From Deltaproteobacteria bacterium (GTDB taxonomy: Bacteria; Bdellovibrionota; JACOXK01): a DNA stretch of 64,000 nt. The position numbers were made by a program, and so were the translations under genes. The stretch spans positions 1 through 64,000 of the forward strand of contig JACPKQ010000010.1 of NCBI GenBank assembly GCA_016186995.1. The letters are read 5' to 3'. Under the pieces are notes generated by a model, which did no database searches, was not told the DNA's origin, and saw only the letters and a program-made list of their open reading frames with translations. Of this stretch, positions 18,075-33,123 are shown piece after piece (within the stretch, counting starts at the first letter, position 1; the number at the start of each line of letters is the position of its first letter).

Positions 18075-19958
18075 TTATTTTAACTTCCTTTGCTCAAAAG
18101 ACCGTTTTTTTAAGTAGATCATAAGATTTGTCATGGCAGAGGGGGTTACACCTGAAATACGACTTGCTTGGCCCAGAGAGGCGGGTTTTACTTTTTCAAG
18201 TTTTTCAATGACCTCACGTGAAAAACCAGGGATATTCGAATAAATAAAATCTTTTGGAATTCTTAAAGATTCTAATTTTTTAAACTGCTGAATTGATTCT
18301 TCTTGTTTTTCAATATATCCTTTAAACTTAATATCAATTTCAAGTTCTTTTCCGACTGAACCATCACAAATATTAACATCAAACAAAGAAAGGTTCTCAT
18401 AACCTATTTCAGGCCTTCTTAAAAGCTCTTCAAGACTTATCATTTTTTTTGGAGTAGCTGTTTTGATCTTTTCAAGTTTTAAAATGTTTTCATTTGAAGG
18501 AGAAATTTTTGTTTCTTTTATTTTCTTTCTAAGTTCATCCAAGCTTTCTTTTCTTTTTTCAAAAACATTCCAACGGTCATCTCGGATAAGCCCTATTTCC
18601 CGCGCCTTTTCTGTAAGTCTTAAATCAGCGTTTCCTTCCCTTAAAAGCAAGCGGTACTCAGCGCGAGAAGTCATCATCCTATAAGGATCTTCTACACCCT
18701 TAGTAATAAGATCATCAATAAGGACACCAATATAAGCTTGTGATCGATCTAAAATAAACGGCTCTTTTCCTTTACAATGTAAAGCTGCATTAATACCCGC
18801 CACAAGCCCCTGGGCCGCAGCTTCTTCATAACCACTTGTCCCATTAATTTGACCAGCCAAATAAAGACCCTCCACTTGTTTTGTTTCAAGCGTTGGTTTT
18901 AACTGAGTAGGCTTTGCGTAGTCATACTCAACAGCATATCCAGTTCTTGTCATTTCAACGTTTTCTAACCCTGAAATCGATCTTAAAAGTTCTATTTGAA
19001 CATCAACAGGAAGCGAGGTTGAAGCTCCATTAATATAAACCTCAGTTGTATTAAGTCCCATAGGCTCTAAAAAAATCTGGTGTCTTTCCCTATTTGAAAA
19101 ACGAACAATTTTATCTTCTATAGAAGGGCAATACCGTGGGCCTGTAGATTTAATAATACCAGCATAAAGCGGGGACTTGTGAAGATTTTTTCTAATAATT
19201 TCATGTGTTTGGGTGTTTGTATAAGTAATAAAACAGGATACTTGGGGTTGTGGAAGGGTTTTTGTCAAAAAAGAAAATGGGGTTGGATTTTTGTCCCCGG
19301 GTTGTTCTAAACACTTTGAGTAGTCAATGGTAAGTCCATCAAGTCGTGGGGGGGTTCCTGTTTTAAACCGACCTAATTCTATTCCTAAAGAAGTCAAACA
19401 TTGTGAAATACCACCACTTGTTCCTTCCCCAGCTCTTCCACCACTTTTACTTTTAGTTCCAACGTGTAAAAGGCCATTCATAAAAGTTCCTGTTGTAATG
19501 ATGATACATCGTGAAAAAAAAGTTTCTCCAATATTTGTTTTAACTCCTTTCACTTGATCATTTTTAATCAAAAGCCCTTCAACAATTTGTTGTTTAAGAA
19601 AAAGGTTCTCTTGTTTTTCCAAAACAGATTTCATTCTGAGAGCATAAAGGTATTTATCAGACTGACATCGAGAAGATTGAACAGCAGCCCCTTTGCGTGT
19701 GTTAAGTTGTCGAAACTGAATACCTGTTGCGTCTGCATTAAGCCCCATCTCTCCACCCAACGCATCAATTTCTTTAACAAGATGCCCCTTACCCAGACCC
19801 CCAATGGCTGGGTTACAACTCATGGCAGCAACAACCTCAATATTCATGGTAAGAACAAGCGTTTTTAAACCTAATCGAGCCCCCGCAAGCGCAGCTTCAC
19901 ACCCTGCATGCCCCGCCCCAACAACAATAACATCATATTGATTGGAATAAATCGCCAT
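18075..19958 (-). CDS. mnmG: tRNA uridine 5-carboxymethylaminomethyl modification enzyme MnmG
   Basis: The 627-residue FAD enzyme forms the wobble-uridine 5-carboxymethylaminomethyl group together with MnmE. The N-terminal dinucleotide fold is VVGAGHAGCEAALAGARLG, followed by the family CNPAIGGLGKGHLVKEIDAL motif. GQINGTSGYEEAAAQGLVAG lies near residue 370 and a helical C-terminal MnmE/tRNA-binding domain follows. It is 1 nt downstream of mnmE, so the partners are co-transcribed. Confidence 0.97.
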   Translation of the reverse strand: MAIYSNQYDVIVVGAGHAGCEAALAGARLGLKTLVLTMNIEVVAAMSCNPAIGGLGKGHLVKEIDALGGEMGLNADATGIQFRQLNTRKGAAVQSSRCQSDKYLYALRMKSVLEKQENLFLKQQIVEGLLIKNDQVKGVKTNIGETFFSRCIIITTGTFMNGLLHVGTKSKSGGRAGEGTSGGISQCLTSLGIELGRFKTGTPPRLDGLTIDYSKCLEQPGDKNPTPFSFLTKTLPQPQVSCFITYTNTQTHEIIRKNLHKSPLYAGIIKSTGPRYCPSIEDKIVRFSNRERHQIFLEPMGLNTTEVYINGASTSLPVDVQIELLRSISGLENVEMTRTGYAVEYDYAKPTQLKPTLETKQVEGLYLAGQINGTSGYEEAAAQGLVAGINAALHCKGKEPFILDRSQAYIGVLIDDLITKGVEDPYRMMTSRAEYRLLLREGNADLRLTEKAREIGLIRDDRWNVFEKRKESLDELRKKIKETKISPSNENILKLEKIKTATPKKMISLEELLRRPEIGYENLSLFDVNICDGSVGKELEIDIKFKGYIEKQEESIQQFKKLESLRIPKDFIYSNIPGFSREVIEKLEKVKPASLGQASRISGVTPSAMTNLMIYLKKRSFEQRKLK

Positions 19959-19959
19959 A

Positions 19960-21348
19960 TTACTTTCCTATACAAAATTCTGAAAAAATTTTTTGAATGA
20001 CCTCTTCAGAGGTTGTTTCTCCAGTTATTTCTCCTAAAAGATGGAGCGCCTCACTAACATCACAAGCTAAATATTCTAAAGAAATTTTATTTTGAATACC
20101 TTCTTTTAAAGATTGAATTTTTTCGTTTGTTTTTTCGAGAATTTCATAGTGTCTTTGGTGTGTGACTATAAATTCCGCATCGTTTATTTCTTTTTCTAGA
20201 TAATTTTCTTTTAAAAATCTCTTTAGTTCATCAATACCCTCGCCACTTTTAGCTGAAACATAAAAACTGTTTTGGAAAAATATTTGTGGGGTGTTTCTTT
20301 TTCCAAGATCAGCTTTATTCAAAAGAAGGACACAGTGTTCTTTCTTATCATGCAGCCATGTTAAAATTTCGTGATCTTCTTTTTGAAAATCTTCATGTGC
20401 ATGAACAACAACAAAAATAATATCTGCAGAATTTATGGCTTTTTTTGTTCTTTCAATACCCTGCTTTTCAACTACATCTTCTGTTTTGTGAACACCTGCT
20501 GTATCAAGAATTTCTATTTCGCTTTGATCAAAAAATACGGTTTCATAGAGCACATCTCGTGTTGTCCCAGGAACTTCTGTCACAATAGCCCTTTCCTCAT
20601 TTAAAAAGGCATTAAATAAACTTGATTTACCTACATTGGGCTTTCCTACAAAAACAACTTTTAAACCCTGCATTAATTTTTGGTTTTGTTTATACGATGT
20701 AGTAAGCCCTTCAACTTTTTTTTGAAGGTTTTCAGTTTTATTCAAAAGAAATCCATCTTGAGAAAACTCCTTAACATCTCCCTCTGTTTCAAAATCAAGG
20801 TGTGCTTCAATATGAGAAAGCGTTTGCACGAGCGCCTCTTTAAGTTCTTTAAGAATGCCAAAAAACTCTCCTTTGAGTTGTTTGTGAGCAAGCTTTCTTG
20901 TTAGAGAAGACTTTGAGTGAATAAGTCCTGAAACAGCCTCGGCTTGTGTTAAGTCCATTTTTCCATTTAAGAACGCCCTGCTTGAAAACTCTCCAGGCTT
21001 GGCAAGCCTTCCACCATTTTGAACGCAAAGATGAAGAATATCATTTAAAATATGTGGGTTCCCGTGGGCATAAATCTCAATCATATCCTCACCTGTATAG
21101 GATTTCGGATTTTTAAAATAAGAAAGACATACTTCATCAACTCTTTCTTTTGTTTTTGGATTTTTAATTGTAGTTTTTATTATTTCATGAGACTTCAAGG
21201 GTTGTGATAACTTTGTTAGATTTTCAACAATAGCTAGCGCTTTGCTACCAGAAAGTCTTACAATGCCGAGAGCGCTCACCCCAATAGGTGTAGCTAGTGC
21301 ACAAATAGTATCGTCAGTTTTATGAATTTGAGATAGGTGAAATAACAA
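19960..21348 (-). CDS. mnmE: tRNA modification GTPase MnmE
   Basis: MnmE partners MnmG. It has the N-terminal tetrahydrofolate-binding domain (TICALATPIGVSALGIVRLS), a G domain with Walker A GKPNVGKSSLFNA near residue 229 and DTAGVHKT, NKAD, and the C-terminal FCIGK containing the conserved cysteine. The start is TTG at 21348, inside the end of the upstream khpB gene (29-nt overlap), with GGGGAG 11 nt upstream; no ATG is available before the conserved domain. Confidence 0.95.
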   Translation of the reverse strand: MLFHLSQIHKTDDTICALATPIGVSALGIVRLSGSKALAIVENLTKLSQPLKSHEIIKTTIKNPKTKERVDEVCLSYFKNPKSYTGEDMIEIYAHGNPHILNDILHLCVQNGGRLAKPGEFSSRAFLNGKMDLTQAEAVSGLIHSKSSLTRKLAHKQLKGEFFGILKELKEALVQTLSHIEAHLDFETEGDVKEFSQDGFLLNKTENLQKKVEGLTTSYKQNQKLMQGLKVVFVGKPNVGKSSLFNAFLNEERAIVTEVPGTTRDVLYETVFFDQSEIEILDTAGVHKTEDVVEKQGIERTKKAINSADIIFVVVHAHEDFQKEDHEILTWLHDKKEHCVLLLNKADLGKRNTPQIFFQNSFYVSAKSGEGIDELKRFLKENYLEKEINDAEFIVTHQRHYEILEKTNEKIQSLKEGIQNKISLEYLACDVSEALHLLGEITGETTSEEVIQKIFSEFCIGK

Positions 21349-21784
21349 TTTTTTTATAACTCCCCTCTCCGATACTCTTTGTTGTTACTTGAGAATCTTC
21401 ACTTAAAACTAAATGAACAATTCTTCTTTCAAAAGAGTTGAGGGGCCTCAATATAATAGTTCTATCTTCTTCTAAAGCTTTATCTCTCATCTCAAAAGCA
21501 AGTTTTTCTAAAAACTTTCTTCGTACTTCTGAGTTATCAATAGTAACACGAATCTTTTCATCTTCTTCACAATCCTTATTAATCACGCGCCACAAAATAT
21601 TTCTCAATGCTTCTGGTATAAGCGGGTTCTTGCCTAAAAGCTCTTCAGCGTCATCTCCGGTAGCTTGAACAACCAAAGAGGTATCTTCGTTATTTTCATC
21701 GAGCTCAAAAGAAACACTATAGGCCATCCTTTTTTTAAGGCCTTCTAAAAAGTCAGCGGCTCTTTTTTTTACTTTTTCATTCAT
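21320..21784 (-). CDS. khpB: RNA-binding protein KhpB/Jag (KH-R3H)
   Basis: The 154-residue protein has a KH-type region (residues ~15-75, with VSFELDENNEDTSLVVQATG and EELLGKNPLIPEALRNILWR) followed by an R3H domain whose core is RPLNSFERRIVHLVLSED. It is shorter than Gram-positive Jag and lacks the N-terminal Jag_N domain. Its place between yidC and mnmE is the conserved one for this family. It probably binds RNA. Confidence 0.88.
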   Translation of the reverse strand: MNEKVKKRAADFLEGLKKRMAYSVSFELDENNEDTSLVVQATGDDAEELLGKNPLIPEALRNILWRVINKDCEEDEKIRVTIDNSEVRRKFLEKLAFEMRDKALEEDRTIILRPLNSFERRIVHLVLSEDSQVTTKSIGEGSYKKIVISPISNS

Positions 21785-21799
21785 TTTTCAACCTTGAGG

Positions 21800-23416
21800 T
21801 TATGCTGTGTGGACTGGTAGCTTTTTGTTAATAAGATACTGCTGTAAAAACGTCAAGACAGTGTTGCACAAGATATAGAGGGTTAATCCTGAAGGGAGCC
21901 AAAATAAAATAACCGAAAAAATAAGTGGGGTCATCATCATCATTTTTGCTTGGGCTGGATCCCCCATTGTTGGAGTCGACTTTTGTTGAATAAACATCAC
22001 AATTCCTGTTAAAATCGGGGTAATAAAATAAGGATCTTTCATAGAAAGATCTTGAATCCAAAAAATAAAAGGCGCACCCCTTAACTCAATAGAACTTCCA
22101 AAAACCCTATAAAGAGCAATAAATACAGGCATTTGAAGAAGCATGGGTAAACACCCACCCATGGGGTTTACTTTGTTTGATTTCATGAGTTGCATAATTT
22201 CTTTGTTTAATCTTTCTTTATCATCTTTATATTTTTCTCTTATTTTTTTCATTTGGGGCTGAATTCTTTGCATTTCTCGCATGGATTTAAAACTTGTGTG
22301 GGTTAAAGGATAAAGAACAAGCTTAACCAAAATGGTTAAAAGAATAATGGCTAAGCCGTAATTTTGAAATAAGTTATAAAGTTTTTTGAGAACCCAAAGA
22401 AGTGGCATGGCAATAAAACGAAACCACCCATAATCGATTGAATTTGCTAATGTTGATGATACAGATCCTAAAAGATCCATTTCTTTTGGTCCTTTAAAAA
22501 GAGAAAACCCAAAGAGTGTTTTTTTTTCCTGAATGGGATATTTAAGATAAGATTTAATGATGCCGTTTTCTATACCAATCCATACTTTGGGGAGGCCAAA
22601 TCGATATCGAGCTTCGCCATTTTCTTCATATTGATGAACAAGTGTTGAGATAAAATACTGCTCGTCTGTTCCAACCCATAGGACTTTTGCATTGAGCTTT
22701 TCTGTAAGATCTTTTCCTTCTTGAATGCTTTCAAGATTTTCTGTGTGCAATCCACTTTCAGAGTTTGCAAATAAAACTCTCTGTACGTTTCCTTGTGGGC
22801 TAAAAAAACTTCCTTTTTGCCCCTCTAAAAAGCGATCTGTTATATAAAAATTGAGTGTTCCACTGCCCACATCTCTTTTGGCTTCAAATAAAATTTTAAC
22901 TTTGATTTGATATGTTTTTGGATCAATTTCATATTTTTTTTCTACTTTTAAATCACCATCTTCATAAACAAAAAGAAGTGTGTTTGCTTCTTGTTGTGTA
23001 AGTTTATAAGGAAAAAGTAACTTTGTTCCTTTTTCTGATGTAAAGGTAGAACCCAAAGTTATGGTCTCCGGGGTTATTCCTTCTTGCTTTATAAGTTCAT
23101 AGGGTTTTTTGTTTGAATCTAAATATTTTTTAAGCTTCCAACTTATCACACCCCCACTTTCTTTATCAAGCAGGGCTTCATAAAAATTGTTTTCTATTGT
23201 GAGGGTGTTTTTGATTTCTTTTTTTACAAAAACTTTTTCAAAAAAACCAGGCTTTTCGCTTTTCTCTGCGAGATGTGACTGTGGGGCTTCGTTTTGTACA
23301 ACGCTTTCTTGTTGTGTTGTATTTTGGTTCGGCACTTCAGTGGGTTGAAAAAGTCTATACCACAAAATAAAAATGAGAAAACAAAGCACAATTGCTAAAA
23401 GACCATTTTTTTCCAT
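21800..23416 (-). CDS. yidC: Membrane protein insertase YidC
   Basis: The 538-residue inner-membrane insertase has an N-terminal anchor (GLLAIVLCFLIFILWYRLF), a large periplasmic beta domain (~residues 70-320) typical of Gram-negative YidC, and the conserved C-terminal five-helix core (NYGLAIILLTILVKLVLYPL; MGGCLPMLLQMPVFIALYRV). It inserts proteins such as Fo subunits a and c, also encoded in this window. It is directly adjacent to yidD. Confidence 0.96.
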   Translation of the reverse strand: MEKNGLLAIVLCFLIFILWYRLFQPTEVPNQNTTQQESVVQNEAPQSHLAEKSEKPGFFEKVFVKKEIKNTLTIENNFYEALLDKESGGVISWKLKKYLDSNKKPYELIKQEGITPETITLGSTFTSEKGTKLLFPYKLTQQEANTLLFVYEDGDLKVEKKYEIDPKTYQIKVKILFEAKRDVGSGTLNFYITDRFLEGQKGSFFSPQGNVQRVLFANSESGLHTENLESIQEGKDLTEKLNAKVLWVGTDEQYFISTLVHQYEENGEARYRFGLPKVWIGIENGIIKSYLKYPIQEKKTLFGFSLFKGPKEMDLLGSVSSTLANSIDYGWFRFIAMPLLWVLKKLYNLFQNYGLAIILLTILVKLVLYPLTHTSFKSMREMQRIQPQMKKIREKYKDDKERLNKEIMQLMKSNKVNPMGGCLPMLLQMPVFIALYRVFGSSIELRGAPFIFWIQDLSMKDPYFITPILTGIVMFIQQKSTPTMGDPAQAKMMMMTPLIFSVILFWLPSGLTLYILCNTVLTFLQQYLINKKLPVHTA

Positions 23417-23634
23417 TATGATTTCCTTGGTACTAAATCTATACCACCTTTATGAAGCGGGTGGCACTTCAAAATCCTCTTTATACTTAAGCAAAAAGCT
23501 TTTATAAAATGAAACTCTTTAAAACACTGTTCAGAATACTCGGAACAAGAAGGGAAAAATCGACATTTTTTTCCAAAAAATGGAGAAACACAAAAACGAT
23601 AAACTCGAATAATAAATAAAAAAAATAATTTCAT
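23416..23634 (-). CDS. yidD: Membrane protein insertion efficiency factor YidD
   Basis: A 72-residue member of the YidD family with the conserved cysteine-rich core (CRFFPSCSEYSEQCFKEF, then LKCHPLHKGGIDLVP). It lies between rnpA and yidC with 1-nt overlaps on both sides, the standard arrangement. It assists membrane protein insertion. Confidence 0.94.
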   Translation of the reverse strand: MKLFFLFIIRVYRFCVSPFFGKKCRFFPSCSEYSEQCFKEFHFIKAFCLSIKRILKCHPLHKGGIDLVPRKS

Positions 23635-23936
23635 TATAAAGAGATTCCGCTTGCAAAATTTTCAAAATTCTTTTGACAATGTTTTAAATTAATATCTGTC
23701 GCATTTTTCTTGGCAACAATAACCATGTCAATTTCTTCAAAACGGTTTTGGTTATATCTGTAGGCCTCTTTAGTAACCCTTCGAATACGGTTTCTTATAA
23801 CCGCCTTGCCTACTTTTCTACTTGTGATAATTCCTAAGCGTCCTTCACCCTTTTCCCAAAAGAAAATAAAGTTTTGAGTCAATTGTTTTTTTCCTGAAAA
23901 AAGCAATCGTTTAAAATCTCTTTTACGAGAAAGCAT
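23634..23936 (-). CDS. rnpA: Ribonuclease P protein component
   Basis: Protein subunit of RNase P for 5' processing of tRNA. MLSRKRDFKRLLFSGKKQ matches the usual N-terminus, and the RNR motif is present as KVGKAVIRNRIRRVTKEAYR. The ATG at 23936 gives about 100 residues and follows rpmH by 19 nt. The frame stays open upstream through rpmH to an ATG at 24020, preceded immediately by GGGAGGA; that longer form would overlap rpmH and I consider it less likely. Confidence 0.9.
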   Translation of the reverse strand: MLSRKRDFKRLLFSGKKQLTQNFIFFWEKGEGRLGIITSRKVGKAVIRNRIRRVTKEAYRYNQNRFEEIDMVIVAKKNATDINLKHCQKNFENFASGISL

Positions 23937-23955
23937 TTTACTTTGTCTGTAAAAT

Positions 23956-24105
23956 TTATTTCTTGCTGGTTGTGGGGACAATGCTTTTTCTACCTTTACG
24001 GCGTCTTCTCCTAAGAACATTCCTCCCCCCCGGTGAACTCATTCGAGATCTAAACCCATGAGTTCTCTTTCTTTTTATTCTACTTGGCTGATAAGTTCTT
24101 TTCAT
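23956..24105 (-). CDS. rpmH: 50S ribosomal protein L34
   Basis: A 49-codon gene encoding [20 protein letters not shown] and ending PTTSKK. This is the unmistakable L34 pattern (TYQPS, KRTHGFR, basic RRRRRKGRK tail). It contains an unusual run of seven Gs at the SPGGRN codons. It is the first gene of the rpmH-rnpA-yidD-yidC block and divergent from dnaA. Confidence 0.96.
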   Translation of the reverse strand: MKRTYQPSRIKRKRTHGFRSRMSSPGGRNVLRRRRRKGRKSIVPTTSKK

Positions 24106-24131
24106 TTTATAACCCTTTAATCTAAAAGCTT

Positions 24132-24160
24132 TTTCTATAAAGCAATAAAGCTATTGTCAA
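24132..24160 (-). promoter_or_regulatory. Predicted promoter of rpmH
   Basis: TTGACA (24155-24160) and TAGAAA (24132-24137) with a 17-nt spacer on the minus strand, 27 nt before the rpmH ATG. Unlike several other genes here the leader is long enough for a ribosome site. Confidence 0.5.
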
Positions 24161-24234
24161 AAAAAATCTTGCCTGTTAGATTTTCGACCTTAAGGTCACA
24201 AATGTAATGTGTTGTGCCAAAATAAGGTAACCTT

Positions 24235-25683
24235 ATGACAGAATTATGGGAATCAACTCTTAAAGGCATTCGAGAGCGCGTTAACGAGCAGAGCTTTAAA
24301 ACGTGGTTAGCGCCTTTAAAACTCGTTTCCGTTAAAAATGACTTAGTCGAAATTCAAGTTCCTAATAAATTTTTTGAAGATTGGATCAATGAAAATTACA
24401 TCTCCATGATTAAAGAAGAGCTTTTCAAAAATGCCAGAAAACCCTATGAAATCCTCTTTAAAATTGCAGAACAGCAAGCACAACAAATGCTAAACCTTTC
24501 TCAAAATGCATCCACAAACCCACCTGTAAAAACCGGAATATCTCTTTCTAAGAGTTCTCCTATGATAAACTCTCAAAATATTTCTCACAACAAACCACCA
24601 CTTCAATCCACTCAGGATGTCAAAATTTTTGATTCAGCAACACCTGTGAGAGCTTCGGGTGGAGATTACATTAACCCTAAATATACATTCGATAGCTTTG
24701 TTGTTGGCTCAAGTAATCAATTTGCTCATGCTGCAGCCTTTGCGGTTGCTGAGCAACCAGCACGAAACTATAATCCCCTCTTTGTTTTTGGGGGCGTGGG
24801 TCTTGGAAAAACACACCTTGTCAATGCTATCGGAAATCATGCTCTTAAAAAACAGCCCCACCTTAAAGTGTGTTTTGTTTCTTCAGAAAAGTTTGTTAAT
24901 GAGCTTATCAACTGCTTGCGATATGAAAAAATGGATGTTTTCAGAAAAAAATATAGAGAGGGCTATGATATTCTCCTGATGGACGACATCCAGTTTATTG
25001 CTGGCAAAGACAGAACACAAGAAGAGTTTTTTCACACTTTTAACACTCTTCACAGCTCCAGAAGACAAATCGTAGTCACCTCTGATAAATACCCCAAAGA
25101 CATTCCATTTCTTGAAGAGCGCTTAAGGACACGCTTTGAGTGGGGTCTTATAGCAGATATTCAACCACCAGAAATGGAAACGCGACTTGCCATTCTTAAA
25201 AACAAAGCGGAGCTCGATGATATTTATTTACCTGATGAAGTGGGTATTTTTCTTGCTTCTAATATTAAATCAAACGTCCGTGAACTTGAAGGTTCTCTTA
25301 TTCGTGTTGGTGCTTTTGCATCACTCACAGGAATGGAAATTACAGTTGATCTTGCCAAAGAAATTCTAAAAAATATTATCAAGGATAAAGATAGAGAAGT
25401 CACAATCGAAAACATTCAAAAAGCCACATGTTCTTTTTTTGATATGAAGATTTTAGATCTTAAATCAAAGAAAAAAAATAAACTCTTAAGCACACCACGC
25501 CAAATTGCCATGTTTTTGTGTAGAAAGCATACAAAAGAATCCTTTCCAGAAATTGGCAAGCGTTTTGGTGGCAAAGACCACTCTACTGTTATTCATGCCG
25601 TTTCAAAAATTACAGAAGAACTTTCTAAAGATGTTGCCCTAAGAAATACGATTGCCTCCATTGAACGCTTGGTAGACGTCTAA
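24235..25683 (+). CDS. dnaA: Chromosomal replication initiator DnaA
   Basis: The 482-residue initiator has domain I (LWESTLKGIRERVNEQSFKT), a low-complexity Ser/Asn-rich domain II (~95-140), an AAA+ domain with Walker A GGVGLGKTHLVNAIG and Walker B ILLMDDIQFI, and the C-terminal DNA-binding signature GGKDHSTVIHAVSKI. It is divergent from rpmH and followed by a 603-bp DnaA-box-rich gap. The ATG is preceded by AAGG and a possible TAAGGT -10. Confidence 0.98.
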   Translation: MTELWESTLKGIRERVNEQSFKTWLAPLKLVSVKNDLVEIQVPNKFFEDWINENYISMIKEELFKNARKPYEILFKIAEQQAQQMLNLSQNASTNPPVKTGISLSKSSPMINSQNISHNKPPLQSTQDVKIFDSATPVRASGGDYINPKYTFDSFVVGSSNQFAHAAAFAVAEQPARNYNPLFVFGGVGLGKTHLVNAIGNHALKKQPHLKVCFVSSEKFVNELINCLRYEKMDVFRKKYREGYDILLMDDIQFIAGKDRTQEEFFHTFNTLHSSRRQIVVTSDKYPKDIPFLEERLRTRFEWGLIADIQPPEMETRLAILKNKAELDDIYLPDEVGIFLASNIKSNVRELEGSLIRVGAFASLTGMEITVDLAKEILKNIIKDKDREVTIENIQKATCSFFDMKILDLKSKKKNKLLSTPRQIAMFLCRKHTKESFPEIGKRFGGKDHSTVIHAVSKITEELSKDVALRNTIASIERLVDV

Positions 25684-25859
25684 AAAGAATCATACAATAC
25701 CACTTTATACACAGACCCCATTTTCCCTTAAATGTTGAAATCTTGTGAATAAACATGTTGAAATCTTGTGTTTTGAGTGTTGAGCTGATGTTAAAGCAAT
25801 CTCACAATAAACAGATTTTCACACTATATTCACATGTGTATAAACACATAAAATATTAA

Positions 25860-25899
25860 TAATTTTAATAAGTTAGGCAGGCTATAAACATTTTCACAG
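25860..25899 (+). repeat. 40-bp direct repeat, copy 1 (oriC)
   Basis: Exact 40-base match to 26175-26214, starting TAATTTTAATAAGTTAGGCA and ending in TTTTCACAG. It is not explained by DnaA boxes alone. Confidence 0.95.
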
Positions 25900-26174
25900 T
25901 TTGTTACATAAAGTTAAATTTTGTTTTATTCACAGCTTTTCAACCTGTTTTTAGAAGAAGAATTCACATTTTAAGAAATCCACATAAATCCACAGTTTTT
26001 AAGCCTCGGTTTTTAGAACAAAGGTTAATATTTAATAATTTAAATTTTTTATTTCTTAAGTTGTTTACACAAGTGTGTATAAGTTTGTGGATATGTTCGT
26101 GTTGCAAAATAAAACCAAGATGTATACACTGATCCACAGCTATTAACAGACAGGGTGTCGATGATATTTATCTT

Positions 26175-26214
26175 TAATTTTAATAAGTTAGGCAGGCTAT
26201 AAACATTTTCACAG
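26175..26214 (+). repeat. 40-bp direct repeat, copy 2 (oriC)
   Basis: Second exact copy, 315 bp from the first. It ends 5 nt before the ACT triplet run, and its final ATTTTCACA is a degenerate DnaA box abutting a GGG. Confidence 0.95.
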
Positions 26215-26219
26215 GGTTT

Positions 26220-26231
26220 ACTACTACTACT
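26220..26231 (-). promoter_or_regulatory. Possible DnaA-trio element
   Basis: Four ACT triplets on the plus strand read as repeated GAT in the 3'-to-5' direction on the minus strand, as in the DnaA-trio described for the Bacillus subtilis origin. Degenerate box, GGG, triplets and AT-rich DNA occur in that order, the expected architecture. Confidence 0.45.
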
Positions 26232-26286
26232 GTATTTATATATTAAGTGATTAATAATAACTACAAGTTGTGAATAAGGAGGAATC

Positions 26287-32322
<6,036 letters not shown>

Positions 32323-32339
<17 letters not shown>

Positions 32340-33123
32340 TCTTTGGGTTTTATCCCCACTTTTTTTCATTTTTATTTCTTGTACAACTGAATCACAAATA
32401 GAAAAACAATTTGCTTACGCCCAAGAGCTTGTTATTAAAAAAAAATATAAAGAAGCTATTGATGCTTATTCTAAAATAGCAAAATTAAGAAAGTTTAAAG
32501 ATCTTTCCGAAAAATCCATGATGAATATGGCCTCTGTTCATTATTTTTACTTAAAAGATAATGAAAATGCATTTCATATACTTGATGGTCTTGTTCAAAG
32601 ATCATCAGATATTACAAGAATTATTAAAGCCCTAAGAATGAAAGCCTATATTTATCATTACTCTATTAAAGATTTTGAAAAAGCCCTTATGGAGTATCAA
32701 AAAGTTTTGGACTTTGATCTGACACATAGAGAAAAATCGGAAGTTCTCTTTGAAATTGCAGAATGTTATTTTTTATTGAACCAATATGACCAGGCTCGTG
32801 TAGAGTTTTTAAAATCTTCAGAGTTGACTCAAGATATTCTTTTAAAAGAAAGAATTTCTTATGAGGTTGCAACAAGCTATTTTTTAGAATCCCAATACGA
32901 AAAAGCAGAAGCTACTTATAAAGATCATCAACGTCTATTTTCAAAAGGAAAATATGATTTACAAGTGTCTTTAAACCTCGCTAAGTCATTAGAATCACAA
33001 GAAAAACTTAAAGAGGCTATTCTCATTTACAAAGAAATTTTAAAAGATAATCCTAAACAACAAATTGCAGTACTAAAACTTAAAAAAGTAGAAGAAAGGT
33101 ATAAAATCAAGGGGCTCAAGTGA
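32323..33123 (+). CDS. TPR-repeat lipoprotein (BamD/YbgF-like)
   Basis: Starting at the ATG at 32323 (17 nt inside gyrA) the 266-residue product has a lipoprotein-like leader ([11 protein letters not shown]). It then contains TPR-type helical repeats: [60 protein letters not shown]. It may be an outer-membrane assembly or scaffold lipoprotein. It resembles BamD in size and repeat content, but a firm assignment is not possible. It is in the gyrA-atp transcription unit. Confidence 0.7.

Larger units (their letters stand above)
25684..26286. other. oriC: Candidate oriC between dnaA and dnaN
   Basis: This 603-bp gene-free region holds six exact TTATNCACA boxes: 25705-25713 (+), 25744-25752 (-), 25835-25843 (-), 25926-25934 (+), 26074-26082 (-), 26269-26277 (-). 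Near-matches occur at 25826-25834, 26086-26094 and 26130-26138. AT-rich stretches at 25845-25875, 26025-26060 and 26230-26260 are candidate unwinding sites. A 16-bp direct repeat lies at 25732-25747/25755-25770 and a 40-bp repeat is listed separately. Location beside dnaA/dnaN/gyrBA and 8 kb from parS supports an origin. Confidence 0.85.

Noticed and set aside
18210-18235. parS-like CACGTGA inside mnmG
   Set aside because: Only the central 8-9 bases match the palindrome; several mismatches outside make ParB binding unlikely.
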